Positions 25,901 through 34,199 are shown, counted from the first letter of the stretch. The stretch: DNA of 64,000 bases from Diadema setosum (GCA_033980235.1 CM067077.1:5415367-5479366); one strand, 5' to 3'. The notes: a model not told the origin generated them from the sequence alone. Translations and numbers: made by a program.

Positions 25901-26569
25901 GCAAATGTCATTAGGCCTACAAATGAGAAGTTTTTCGCGGAATTAGACATACTTGTCGGTCACGGATATGATATAACCGCACTGCAACCAGCAACCCCCT
26001 CATGTACGTGTCACTGGTTACAGCACCCCATCCACAACGGGGATAGAGACGACAGAACAAGTTTAGCAACTACAGCTTCACTGTCACTAAGCAGTAAAAA
26101 GATTATCATTGAGGTTAGTAATAAGTATCAATACAATAGTACGACGAGTCTAGACGTCTATATTTTTTGTGAGATCAATTCTCTTATCAGAATGCTATTC
26201 AGGTCTGAAAATGCAGCAGCATACATTTTGAGAGTTTTCATCATACACAATGGAACCTAACCCAGGGCGCCGTAACTAGTAACAGTTTGGGTCGCTGATG
26301 CGATTAGATGGAACTTAGCTAGGCCTACTTGACAGAAAACATGCCAGCTGAACGCAATCTTCTGCGAAGTCACATGAAAACCGATATATGGGACTGTGCG
26401 CACACTCACCAATTGCTCACTATAATACATGATAGTCGTAGAAAGAGAAATGAATATGAATACATTTGGTGTAGGCTATAGCTTTTACCTCTGCCCTTCT
26501 AAGAACATCGGCTGGAATCACGGTCTCCATTTCCTCAGCTCCGGGTGACAAAATGATTAGGACAGACAT
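8118..26569 (-). CDS. PARK7: DJ-1/PARK7 (Parkinsonism-associated deglycase family), six coding exons
   Basis: The join 26569-26489, 17786-17685, 14202-14143, 11456-11387, 10025-9939, 8278-8118 gives 186 residues; human DJ-1 has 189. Motifs in order are [10 protein letters not shown] with the conserved Glu at residue 15 (human E18), [22 protein letters not shown], the nucleophile elbow [13 protein letters not shown] with Cys103 (human C106), His123 in ITSHPG (human H126), and [16 protein letters not shown] near the C-terminus. DJ-1 family proteins are homodimeric redox-responsive proteins of cytosol and mitochondria, with oxidation-sensing and reported glyoxalase/deglycase activity. Human Cys46 is kept (Cys43), but human Cys53 is Val50 here. 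All junctions are GT..AG and the phases agree. The ATG at 26569 has A at -3 and yields the usual N-terminus. An in-frame ATG 14 codons upstream (26611) has a poor context. No frame damage is seen. Confidence 0.97.
8251..8597. repeat. 174-bp tandem duplication of the PARK7 exon 6 start
   Basis: Copy 1 is 8251-8424 and copy 2 is 8425-8597. Both share the block ACTCTGAAAGGACTTTACAG and similar flanks. Copy 2 still has the acceptor-like CACAAG and the start of the exon, but the codon matching Tyr of FTYKED is TAA, so it is a decayed pseudo-exon lying 5' of the true exon in the transcript. Confidence 0.85.
8619..9044. mobile_element. TTAA-flanked element AGGCACATGG.. (PARK7 intron 5)
   Basis: TTAA at 8615-8618 and 9045-9048 bracket ends AGGCACATGG and CTATGCCCCT. 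It is the same AGG..CCT plan as the other TTAA-flanked families here, but the inverted ends are short and imperfect. Confidence 0.5.
9332..9544. mobile_element. MITE family TACTGTAA..TTACAGTA, copy 2 (PARK7 intron 5)
   Basis: It has inverted ends TACTGTAACAGTGGA and CCACTTTTACAGTA, with TTCGCGC and CCGCGGAATCA inside. It is non-coding. Confidence 0.7.
9939..10025 (-). CDS. PARK7: PARK7 coding exon 5
   Basis: The acceptor is ACAATTGCAG|CACC and the donor is AGTG|GTAAGA. It completes the ICAAP elbow and encodes [20 protein letters not shown], including His123. Where human has ICAGPT this protein has ICAAPT, a variant common in other DJ-1 relatives. Confidence 0.96.
10503..11188 (+). mobile_element. 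piggyBac-like MITE, copy C (PARK7 intron 4)
   Basis: It runs from TTAACCCTATTCCC to GTGATTAGGGTTAA and is close to copy B throughout (about 680 bases). Its G runs are shorter than those of A and B. It lies inside the intron between PARK7 exons 4 and 5. Confidence 0.8.
11387..11456 (-). CDS. PARK7: PARK7 coding exon 4 (nucleophile cysteine)
   Basis: 23 codons plus one base. The acceptor is CCGCCGCAG|TCC and the donor is GCAG|GTAGGC. It encodes [20 protein letters not shown] and carries Cys103, the conserved redox-sensitive nucleophile. Confidence 0.96.
12045..12865. mobile_element. MITE with AGGCCGTGTCACACC ends (PARK7 intron 3)
   Basis: AGGCCGTGTCACACC at the left mirrors GGTGTGACACGGCCT at the right. 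The right flank is TTAA and the left is CTAA, probably a mutated TTAA. The interior is GC-richer than the host and has short open frames with no homology I recognise. Confidence 0.7.
12866..13659. other. PARK7 intron 3, no feature recognised
   Basis: AT-rich intronic sequence with A runs. Nothing recognised. Confidence 0.55.
13660..13805. repeat. dispersed repeat, GCTGAAATCCTTGCGTCTGA
   Basis: It shares AGCTGCTGAAATCCTTGC, then TGACTGGCTAAGAGCA and AAACGGGACCC with 39575-39700 (GCTACTGAAATCCTTGCCCC). Related text is at 53500-53600 and 61025-61170 (GCAGGATTCTTGTC). Boundaries are not resolved. Confidence 0.5.
13827..13916. repeat. (TA)n microsatellite followed by T run
   Basis: About 34 TA units are followed by about 22 T, in PARK7 intron 3. 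Any reading frame through it (Tyr-Ile repeats) is an artefact. Confidence 0.95.
14143..14202 (-). CDS. PARK7: PARK7 coding exon 3
   Basis: 20 codons in phase 0: [20 protein letters not shown]. The acceptor is TTTAAAG|GG and the donor is GAG|GTACAG. It holds the conserved PGG loop of the DJ-1/PfpI fold. Confidence 0.96.
14589..14800 (-). repeat. possible LINE 3' tail remnant
   Basis: Read on the minus strand the segment ends in AAATAAATCAAATCAAATAA, a form typical of non-LTR retrotransposon 3' ends. No coding remnant was recognised. Confidence 0.3.
14892..15102. mobile_element. MITE family TACTGTAA..TTACAGTA, copy 3 (PARK7 intron 2)
   Basis: It has inverted ends TATGTAAAAGTGGAAATTTT and AAAATTTTCACTTTTACAGT and the same family core, in the opposite orientation to copy 2. 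Confidence 0.7.
15103..16616. other. PARK7 intron 2, no gene
   Basis: Mixed composition with a (GA)n stretch at about 15495-15510. 15700-16450 is somewhat GC-richer and may be an old repeat, but no ends could be paired. Confidence 0.45.
16617..16953. repeat. direct repeat pair, about 100 bp each
   Basis: 16617-16720 and 16853-16953 both read CTGATCACGGCAATCG, then GGTTTTGTGCTTTT and TCCGTAAATTTATGGGTGTA. They are a diverged duplication about 236 bases apart in PARK7 intron 2. Confidence 0.75.
17248..17604. mobile_element. TTAA-flanked foldback element, family AGGGGAAGGCTAG, copy 1
   Basis: Arms of about 160 bases form a near-perfect palindrome (AGGGGAAGGCTAGTAACTGA and inverse) around a short centre near 17425. 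TTAA flanks both ends. It lies 81 bases from PARK7 exon 2, in intron 2. Copy 2 is at 35685. Confidence 0.85.
17685..17786 (-). CDS. PARK7: PARK7 coding exon 2
   Basis: 34 codons in phase 0 on both sides. The acceptor is a pyrimidine-rich tract ending CCAG and the donor is GAG|GTGAAG. It encodes [19 protein letters not shown], with Cys43 and Arg45 equivalent to human C46 and R48, and ends SLEEAAAE. Confidence 0.96.
17890..19040 (-). mobile_element. Helitron-like element 1 (PARK7 intron 1)
   Basis: On the minus strand the element starts near TTTTTTATGCCTCCGCCAT and ends ACATTTCTAG|T. It has a (GTCC)n-like run at 18958-18990 and tandem units each carrying AGGTCA pairs, for example four TGACCT half-sites at 18810-18836. 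The terminal hairpin GTCGCC..GCAAC is partly decayed. It is the same family as 49881-51221. Confidence 0.65.
19250..19640 (-). repeat. possible LINE 3' tail remnant
   Basis: Read on the minus strand it ends AAATAAATGAAACTGAACTG, a tail form seen in CR1/L2-like retrotransposons. The interior is AT-rich and non-coding. Confidence 0.4.
20240..20440. repeat. tandem pair GTCATCYGCTSCCCC..AAAATAGTGAGCGAC
   Basis: Two units about 80-100 bases long share CATCTGCTCCCCC/CATCCGCTGCCCC, GCTGA and TTAAAATAGTGAGCGAC. Inverse relatives lie at 24290-24360 and 24565-24640. Confidence 0.6.
21876..22429. repeat. interleaved direct duplications
   Basis: AAGTGAGGCAGGAGAGGGAG-type blocks (21876-21950 and 22071-22148) and blocks starting TATGACATACAAAGTGAATA (21967-22071 and 22325-22429) are near-identical pairs. 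The second block pair is separated by a G run at about 22210-22225. It is a local segmental duplication in PARK7 intron 1. Confidence 0.8.
22430..23369. other. PARK7 intron 1, small repeats only
   Basis: Contains a short tandem GGTTGGTCTACTTATGGGAG pair at about 23150-23215 and a G run near 23262-23277. No gene. Confidence 0.5.
23370..24245 (-). mobile_element. Helitron-like element 2, diverged (PARK7 intron 1)
   Basis: On the minus strand it ends AATATTTCTAG. It shares the order CTAG end, tandem TGACCT units and GACGGAAGGACGGACAGACA run with element 1, but is more decayed; the GGAGGCAT end is barely recognisable. Confidence 0.55.
24365..24558. mobile_element. MITE family TACTGTAA..TTACAGTA, copy 4 (PARK7 intron 1)
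   Basis: It runs from ACTGTAAAAGTGGAAATTTT to ATATCCACTTTTACAGTA. It interrupts a separate repeat whose two halves lie at about 24290-24360 and 24565-24640 and whose relatives are at 20240-20440. Confidence 0.7.
25296..25963. mobile_element. foldback element with 9-bp target duplication (PARK7 intron 1)
   Basis: Arms of about 180 bases (TTGACCGACAAGTATGTC inward, and inverse) flank a 310-base middle. GGATATGAT occurs directly before (25287-25295) and after (25964-25972). Long terminal inverted repeats plus a 9-bp duplication fit Mutator-like (MULE) elements. A plus-strand open frame of 95 codons crosses the middle but matches nothing I recognise. Confidence 0.75.
26489..26569 (-). CDS. PARK7: PARK7 coding exon 1
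   Basis: 27 codons beginning [19 protein letters not shown] and ending at RRAE, with donor GAG|GTAAAA (phase 0). It contains the conserved catalytic-pocket Glu15. The start context is AAAATCATGT. Confidence 0.96.
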
Positions 26570-26579
26570 GATTTTAGAT

Positions 26580-26780
26580 GGGAGTCCACGATCAGAGGTC
26601 AGATAAAGCATCAACGTCAACAGTCAACCAGCAACAGTGATCATCAGCTGGCCTCTGAGCGACCCAGCCAGCCAGTGCTCCCGGCCCCGGCCAGCGGCGG
26701 CCCGCGGCGCCAGGCCAGTTCCTAAGCATGCAGTAGACATGCAAACTCTTATCAGCGGGCGCAGGCTGAGGTTGCATGCT
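26580..26780 (-). promoter_or_regulatory. candidate PARK7 promoter / 5' UTR
   Basis: The stretch directly upstream of the PARK7 start includes a GC-rich patch at about 26680-26712 with CCCCGG, GGCGGC and CGCGGCGCC, standing out from AT-rich surroundings. That pattern suits a TATA-less housekeeping promoter. No transcription start can be fixed from sequence alone. Confidence 0.45.
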
Positions 26781-27009
26781 GGTAGGACTATGAACTTGTA
26801 GGTGATAACATTGTGTTCATCAAATGAATCTGCAATTTAGTAGTACATATGCTGCACGATGACTACTAAATCATTGTTTCATTTCACTATTCCTTTGAGT
26901 TTGTGTGTATTGTGTGGGGTGGGGGTGGGATGGGGCAAGAGTGATGTTTTGTTCATGGAATCAGTTTTCAAGGATCAATACACAACCATCATTCCATCTA
27001 TCTCAACTG

Positions 27010-27492
27010 ATCATCACTCTAATGATAATGATAATGAATAACATTTATATAGCGCTTAATACTGATGTTTCTAAGCGCATCAAATCGGGGAAAAAAATAA
27101 TATATATAACGTAAAAACAAAATACAGCATTATGTACATAGTATGATAACGACAGCAACAACAACAACAGCAAAATTAAGGTTGTGTAAACAGATGAGTT
27201 TTCAACAATGACTTAAACCTATCAACATTTTCAGCGTTACGAATATAAAAAGGGAGTTCATTCCAAAGAAGTGGGGAAATAACTGAAAAGGCCCTATCAC
27301 CATAACGTGTACAGGTGCGGGGACCACGTGATAATTGGAGAGCGGAGGAAGAACGAAGAGAACGGGTTGAAGTGGAGGAGCGGAAGGAAATTAAATCTTT
27401 AAGATAAGATGGGGCAAGATTATTTCATATCTTGTAAACAATAAGGAGGATTTTAAAAGTGATACGTTGATGGGTGGGGAGCCAGTCTAGAT
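27010..27492 (-). pseudogene. LINE remnant: C-terminal end of a CR1/L2-like ORF2 plus 3' tail
   Basis: The minus strand reads, in one frame from 27492 to the stop at 27176, WLPTHQRITFKILLIVYKI, one TGA, NNLAPSYLKDLISF, TRSLRSSSALQLSRGPRTC, GDRAFSVISPLLWNELPF and FKSLLKTHLF. This block is characteristic of the C-terminus of non-LTR retrotransposon polyproteins (downstream of reverse transcriptase). The 3' tail is GCGCTATATAAATGTTATTC followed by ATT/ATC repeats. It is 5'-truncated and dead. Confidence 0.85.
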
Positions 27493-29028
27493 AGCTATCT
27501 ATCAATCTGTCAATCAATAAAATCTCATATAACTATATGTAGATATATATTTTTTATCACATGAATACATAAAAGATGACAGAAAAATTGCAAGGTAGCT
27601 TTTTAAGTGAGACAAAAAGAAATGATTAAGTTGGTGGCGAAAGAAACATTTGACGTCAAAGAGGAAATACAAGTAATGAATATAACAGGTAGGTCTATGC
27701 ATTTTTTTTTTTAGTGATATATTGTAAAGTGATCAATTGCACCAAGTTCTCGCACTCAGTGCCATGATGGGTAGCTTATAGGTCACTATATAGTAGATGA
27801 GTTGGTTTTGTCTCGTTTTAATGAAAAAGTAAACATAAAAATAAAAAATAAGAATAAGATGTTGGACAATAGGATTTGTTTGAAAGTTATTAGTTTTATA
27901 AGAGAGTTATTTGGCTTTGAAATGAAAGCACCTTTTTTTTATTTTTTATTTTTTTCAATGAGGGAGCAAATATTTGGAATGGAATCAAGGTTTCCGAGGT
28001 TGGAACAAGTGCCTTGGTTAGTATGTACCAATGTAGTATAAACACATTTGATCATGTTTGTGTATCTCATATAAGACTTTTATGAAAAATCAATGGGGCC
28101 CCGTTTTCTCTCTCTCTTCTTTCTTTCTTTAAATCAACAAAAATCAATGAATTACAAGGCCTATATCCATCAAAGGAAATTCAATTGTCTACAAACACAA
28201 GGAATATAAACTTTATGCATGAGTGTCTTTTCCAATGTGCAAAAGTAAACACTGACAAATTCCACAAGAATAAAAAACCAGCAAATCAAAATCAAATCAT
28301 ATTGTACAGAAAAGTGAATCGTAGCATGGTAATAGTTTGCATGGTTCACTGAAATTGAAAAAAAAAAAATCATTATCTTTTTAAAATAATTTTTATTTAT
28401 TTTATACAGTCAGTATCTTTCATTATTTTTACAGTTTTTCTTTCTTGCTTGCTTTAAAGTCAATTTCACATATTTATGAATATGAATGTCAATATCAATA
28501 TCATTATAAGGTCAAATGTTGGGCCACTGTAACTGTCAATCATTGCAGAGCAGGATTTTTCTTTATTTTGTGGGAGAGAGAGATAGATAAAAGACTCATT
28601 GAAGTTTATTCAATGTCTCTCATTCGAAGATAAAATCATTGCATTGCTAGATTTGTTTCCACTGAAAGGGCATTAATAGCCGACTGTCAATTTTTGCAAT
28701 TTTTGCTTTTGCACCTTGACAGAGAAAAACAAATGCATTCATTCGTGCATGTAAGATTGAGTATCACATGACCTTAGAAGCATAAAGGAGTGTTGAGTTT
28801 GGTTTATTTGATATTATTTGACTATATTATAGTCTATTAATTTTTGTTGCAGTCATACATCAAAAAAAAATCAAAAAGTGTTAACTTTCTTGCTATGTTG
28901 AGTGTATGGCATATACTTATGGGTATACTTGAGTATAGTTACAGAGAACTCCAAGTATGAAAGGAGAATGAGAAAATATACATTATCTTCTGAAAGTCAT
29001 GTATTGACATGTTTTGTTGGCGATGGAA
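27493..29028. other. intergenic between the PARK7 promoter and tRNA-Pro
   Basis: Very AT-rich and non-coding. Nothing recognised beyond homopolymer runs. Confidence 0.55.
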
Positions 29029-29083
29029 AATGAATGAATGAATGAACGAACGAATGAATGAATGAATTATGTATGTATGTATG
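29029..29083. repeat. (AATG)n / (TATG)n microsatellite
   Basis: Runs of GAATGAATGAATGAACGAAC are followed by TATGTATGTATG. Confidence 0.9.
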
Positions 29084-29268
29084 TGGTATATATCAAACAT
29101 GGATAGGAGGGTAAAATGGAAGAATACACCTGTTAATTATGTATTAAATGGATGTTACAAGCTAAACTCAGATGTTCATAGCTCGCAGGATCATAAGAGT
29201 TTAGCATCGTAACGATTACAAACATCAAGAGAGGAAGAAGAATAAAGAAAAGAAAAATCAAAACAATG

Positions 29269-29340
29269 GGGCTTGTCCGGGAATTGAACCCGGGACCTCT
29301 CGCACCCTAAGCGAGAATCATGCCACTAGACCAACAAGCC
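29269..29340 (-). tRNA. tRNA-Pro (anticodon AGG)
   Basis: 72 bases read on the minus strand. The acceptor stem GGCTTGT/ACAAGCC, anticodon stem CTCGC/GCGAG with loop TTAGGGT (anticodon AGG), and T stem CCGGG/CCCGG with TTCAATT loop are all perfectly paired, with discriminator C. The internal promoter boxes are TGGTCTAGTGG (A) and GGTTCAATTCC (B). T runs follow immediately on the minus strand (29260-29263 and 29253-29257) as Pol III terminator. It has no intron, looks functional and is not flanked by other tRNAs here. Confidence 0.97.
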
Positions 29341-30733
29341 GATCTTGCCCTGTTGTGGCACAATTGCATATTTATAGCTGGAAAGGAGCCCAGTCTCCGT
29401 TTATTGACCATATTTGGCTACTTTGGGGGCTGGGTCAGTGGATCTGATTTATGATTGGTTTAGAATGACACACCTCCAAATTCTGGAGCTCGCGCTTTTT
29501 CGCACAACGTGCCAACATGCACTCCCACGAAACCGCGGGTTACTAAAGTCTGTGGCATGGGCAACGTCCAAGTGCGTCATCATCGTCAATGAGACACGTA
29601 CAGTGTTTATGTTGTACGTTTTTGTTTTCACCATACCACAGCATGACAAAAAGCCCAGTGTGATCTTTACGTATTGAATACGGGTATCAACTATCAATAT
29701 AAAGCGCAATTTTCTGTGACATGTCACCGTGGTTAACGTGTGAAACGTGGATCATCTTCAACGTAGGCCATATCTCAACGTAAACATACCGGTAACCCTC
29801 TTGTTGGAATTGTCTTGTGCTACTGAGTATTTTCCGGAGTCGGTATTGTATTGTCTTGATGAGAACATCCTTTTGTTTTTAGTACGTGCCATTGCATCGT
29901 GGCATCGATCAACTTGCAAATTTCCAAGGATAAGACTGAAGTCTTCGATCCTGCATGTCCATTGACTATATTTTGTACGTTAGGTCCTGCTCCATTAGAC
30001 AATACGCCAGTGACGGGGGTGTTTATTTGACATTGTTAGAGAAAACTGCGGCACACGCTTATCAAGTTGTTGACAAAAGTTGTGATCGTGATCGTGGATT
30101 GGTAAAGTGAGTATTAAAGCAGTTAGAATCTACATTGTAGATGGTTAGGGTCCCGTCTACATGGTCTAGACACTTATGCCATTTTACTAACAAGATCTTC
30201 TATCTGAATTTATATTTATGCTCGTTTTTGTCCACACAACGTTAGCTCTAATTTAGAGATCTATGTAATGTAGTTTTGGGATTTACCAGGGAGGTGGGAA
30301 GAGCATCCTGAAGAGGAGCCGGCCACCTCCCTGGATTCATTTAGGCTTCTGAATGTCACATGACATGTTACCTTTGAGTTTTTTCTTTTCAATTAGGTGG
30401 TCTATGTTTTCTGAACAGCATAGACAAGTTCTAACCTAGTGTTAGAATTTCTTCTTAATTGGACTGCAAACAACTGAACAAGACAAGGTGAACAAGGCTC
30501 TAAATCTCATTCTCAACTGTGTGAGGCAAGGAATCACAAGGCCAAACTCATCACGAACGTGGCACGATTCAGACAGACACTACACGTCTACAGACAGAAT
30601 TTTAGTCTGTAGAAACTAGACGTCTTAACGGTTAGAGGTCAAATAATAATGGACCAACGGCCTCAGAATCTTCCTGTGGATCCTGGTAAGAATAAGAATA
30701 AAGATGCGTGATGTATGGTGTAGCTTACCCTTA
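29341..30733. other. intergenic, 5' flank of tRNA-Pro and beyond
   Basis: A short inverted repeat CCAGGGAGGTGG..CCACCTCCCTGG at about 30287-30334 is the only structure noted. No gene. Confidence 0.5.
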
Positions 30734-32860
30734 TGCACTTGTCAATTGAAGTCCCGGCCCATGGGTACCCGGGGATGGCCGGGACTTGCAACCAAGTTGG
30801 GCGGGGATTTCAGCATTTTTTTCACCCGGGTGGGTCGGGAATAGACCGGGCTTTGTAGGGGGAAATTCACTTAATTTGCCCCGGTGGGCCGGGGATGTGC
30901 CGGGGTGTTGTCGGGGGAAATTCAATTATTTTGCCCCGGTGGGTCGGGAATGGACCGGGGTTTGTCGGGGGAGATTCATTTATTTTGCCCCGGTGGGTGG
31001 GGAATAAACCGGGGTTTGTCGGGGGAAATTCGCTCCAACCAAATGGCAGGCATTTGGGGCGGGAATTTTGGCCGGGATTGAGCCACATTTTGCTTGAGAG
31101 TTGATTATGACTTGTACCATTTCCAGTAGGCCTATGGTAATGTGACCATAAATTATTTCGCTTGACTAGCAATTCCCCGCTATTGAGGACTCCGTAACGT
31201 TGCCCAAAAGTTGCGTAAACGTATGAATCACGTAAAGAGCCTAGCGCGAAACATGCGCGATTTGCGCATTTCATGAATTTTTCTGACGTGGAACCTTCGA
31301 TCGTATTGTTTGCGGATGTGCGCCGGATCGGCGCTTTACGCGATTCCACGCGGGCGGGCTCGGTCACACTGCCCAAAAGTTGCGTAATCGCATAAATCAC
31401 GTACCGGTAACTAAGAAATTTGGTTTTGTGTGCTTGTCCGTCGAGAATTTTACCATTTTCGCTGATTTACGCAATGAAAAATCACCGATGAATTGCGCAA
31501 GAACTACGGAAAGATCACGCAAAAATATAGCGCCACAATCATACGTGAGTTGTTAGTGATACATTAGTGATTCCTCGATCAGTATTTCGTGAGTATTTAC
31601 CGTGTTCTGTTAGAGATACATAGGCCTACGCCAATATATTTTTTTTTCAGTGATTTTCAGTGATACGTAGGTGTTTCAAGCGCGAAACATGCGTCATTAT
31701 TTATAGTCTGCTTTTTTGTCAGTGGAGAGTCGTTGGTGAATGCAATAGCGGCAACATTTTTGCGAACAATCGCTGATATTCCACGCATATTTCGCGCATT
31801 GTTCGCATAAGAACCACGCAAACTACGCAAAAATTACGTAAAACAGCGCAATACTGCGTAAAATTTTTACGCGAAGCCGAGTTTTGAGCTCCTCAAAACA
31901 TGGAGCTGCGTAAAGTGCCGATCCGGCGCACATCGGCTGACAACTACGAAGGTTCAAAATTGTAGACAAACACATGAAATGCGCAAATCGCGCATCGTAT
32001 CGCATAAAATAAGGCTCGAATTTCTTACGTGATTCATGCGTTTACGTGACTTTTGGGCAGTGTGACAGGTCCTCAAAAGCCAGGTTTTTGAGCAGCTCAA
32101 AACTCGGCTTCGCGTAAAAGTTTACACACTTCTAGGCAGTATTGCGCTGTTTTAGTTTTTACGTAATTTTTTGCGTAGTTTGCGTTGTTCTTACGCGAAC
32201 AACGCGCGAAATATGCGTGGAATATCAGTGATCGTTTGCGAAAATGTTGCCGCTATCACGTTTATGTGCGATTCATACGCAGTATATTGTGATAAAGCGC
32301 AGATTATGCGTGATTTTCCGTGGACCTCTGTCATCAGGCATCGCGCACAATCACGAATTCGCCCTATTTGGGGCCTAATTTGCGTGCCTATGCGCTGATT
32401 AGTGATTTTTTTAGTGATATTTCCGTAGTTCTTGCGCAATTCATCGGTGATTTTCATCGCGTAAATCAGCGAAAATTCTCAACGGACAAGCACGCGCAAA
32501 ACCAAATTTCTTGCGTGATTCACGCAAACTTACGCGACTTTTGGGCAGTGTGACCGGGCCTTGAGGGTCGGGACTTGGCCGGGGATTTCTATACAAATAT
32601 GCCCGACTTGTCGGGGACTTGGCCGGGGATTTCTGCACAAATATTGCCCGGACTGTTGGGGAATTGGCCGGGGATTTCAACTTCAATTTTGCCCGGCCTG
32701 CCGGGGACTTAGCGGGGGATTTCCGTGAAAATTTTGCCCGACCTGTCGGAGACTTGGCCGGGACTTGGCCGGGTAGTGCAACATGCAAAATTGCAAGTGG
32801 GATGCAAGTCCCGGCCATCCCCGGGTACCCATGGGCCGGGACTACAATTGACAAGTGCAT
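30734..32860. mobile_element. 2.1-kb inverted-repeat element TGCACTTGTCAATTG
   Basis: Ends of about 55 bases are inverse: TGCACTTGTCAATTG, then CCCATGGGTACCCGGGGATG. Inside the left end are about four tandem GGGGGAAATTC..CCCCGGTGGG units (30800-31030), and inside the right end GGCCGGGGATTTC units (32570-32770). The middle holds a separate nested inverted repeat at 31357-32562. TTA flanks both ends, a possible 3-bp duplication. No transposase frame was found. Confidence 0.75.
31357..32562. mobile_element. nested inverted-repeat element GGTCACACTGCCCAAAAG
   Basis: CGGTCACACTGCCCAAAAGT at 31361 mirrors CTTTTGGGCAGTGTGACCG near 32555; the arms extend about 170 bases with blocks such as AATTTGGTTTTG/CAAAACCAAATTT. 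Further inverse pairs (31190-31340 against 31900-32080) suggest two insertions of the same family. The right end GGGCCTT resembles the AGGCCGTGTCACACC family at 12045. Confidence 0.65.
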
Positions 32861-33282
32861 TAGATCTAATGAATGTTGGCTTGTAAGTTGTAGAATGCTA
32901 GATCTACCTGACTATGATCTCATATGTCTATGAATTTGGTTCTACAATCTAGACGAGACAACTGCATAGAATATTATGAATGATTAATGGCGGATCCAGG
33001 CGGGGGCACACCAGGCGTGCGCCCCCTCTTTTTTTTTTTAACAAAAGAAATACAAAGAAAAATGGAGTAGGCACGTGTGTGCGCCCCCTTTAATTTTGTA
33101 AAGGTGCCCCCACTTAACGGAATTCCTGGATCCATTCCGATGATGATTAATGAAGTAAGAGTAGACTGTAACATGTACCGTGGCTACTATTGTTACTGCA
33201 TTTCATCTTTGCTTGCTTTCTTGTCATGAATGCCAACTTGCTGCAGTCACACCCACAATGCTCACATTTCTTGGTCTTAATA

Positions 33283-34192
33283 AAGAACAAGTTCACCTTC
33301 ATAAACATAAGGATTGGGAGAATGCAGCTACTAAGGCTCATGATGTCATATGAGTACAACAGTATAAAGAAAATGTAAAGAAAATTCAACATATTTTCAC
33401 TTTTTTCGCATAATAAAAGAGTACTTGACTTGCCTCATTCTGAAGGCAATGGGAATAATATTACCCATAACATAGCCTTTAAACAAGGCGACTCGCTCTG
33501 CGTGCCCCCGTATAGCGCGTTTACCCCACAAACCTGTTGGCCGGCGAGCGGAGCGAGCCGCCTTTATCCACTCGTTCAGGGATGTGTACTTTTGTCGTTG
33601 TTGTTGCTTTATATTCTTTGACAAATTTGCGGACAAATTTGACGCAGAAAATACACACGGCACCAAGGCAAGCCTCGTTAATATTAAGTAGAATTCTACT
33701 TAATATTAACGAGGCTTGCCTTGGTGCCGTGTGTATTTTCTGCGTCAAATTTGTACGCAAATTTGTCAAAGAATATAAAGCAACAACAACGACAAAAGTG
33801 CACATCCCTGAACGAGTGGATAAAGGCGACTCGCTCCACTCGCCGGCCAACAGGTTTGTGGGGTAAACGCGCTATACGGGGGCACGCAGAGCGAGTCGCC
33901 TTGTTTAAAGGCTACCCATAACATAGCTATGTCAATAACGAGTCAAGGGAATGTGTACTTTTTTCAAAAGATGAAATTTTGTGAAATTCTCTTTATCTTT
34001 TCCTTGTATTGTTGTACGCATGTGACATCATACACTGCAGTAGTCTTCTCATCCAGCGGTGACTGCACAAAAACTTTAAAAATTCATAACTTTTGAACGG
34101 ATTGTCCGATTTTCCTCAAACTTTCAATGATGTGTTCTACTAATATTGCTACATTCTCTCAATCCTTATGTTAATGAAGGTGAACTTGTCCT
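33283..34192. mobile_element. TTAA-type element AGGACAAGTTCACC, split by a palindrome
   Basis: The left end GAACAAGTTCACCTTC and right end GAAGGTGAACTTGTCCT|TTAA belong to the same family as 60069-60627. The element is interrupted at 33473-33914 by a 442-base palindrome. Confidence 0.8.
33473..33914. mobile_element. 442-bp near-perfect palindromic element
   Basis: The two halves are inverse with few mismatches about a GAATTC centre at 33693/33694. The ends are TAGCCTTTAAACAAGG and its inverse. CCCATAACA flanks it at 33464-33472 and 33915-33923. The intact family member at 60069-60627 shows the unoccupied site near 60340. Mirror-image open frames on both strands are an effect of the palindrome. 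Confidence 0.88.
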
Positions 34193-34199
34193 TTAATAC

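Noticed and set aside
25859..26260. 133-codon plus-strand frame in PARK7 intron 1
   Set aside because: It begins inside the right arm of the foldback element and shows no conserved motif.
26569..26611. Upstream in-frame ATG adding 14 residues to DJ-1
   Set aside because: Poor initiation context, and DJ-1 proteins normally start a few residues before the first beta strand; the ATG at 26569 fits. It remains possible as a minor form.
32441..32933. Gly/Pro/Ala-rich frames of 104-139 codons
   Set aside because: They lie on tandem GGCCGGGGATTT repeats within the 30.7-kb element.
33521..33866. Two mirror-image 109-codon open frames on opposite strands
   Set aside because: They arise because the segment is a palindrome; both strands carry the same sequence. 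No protein family is recognised.
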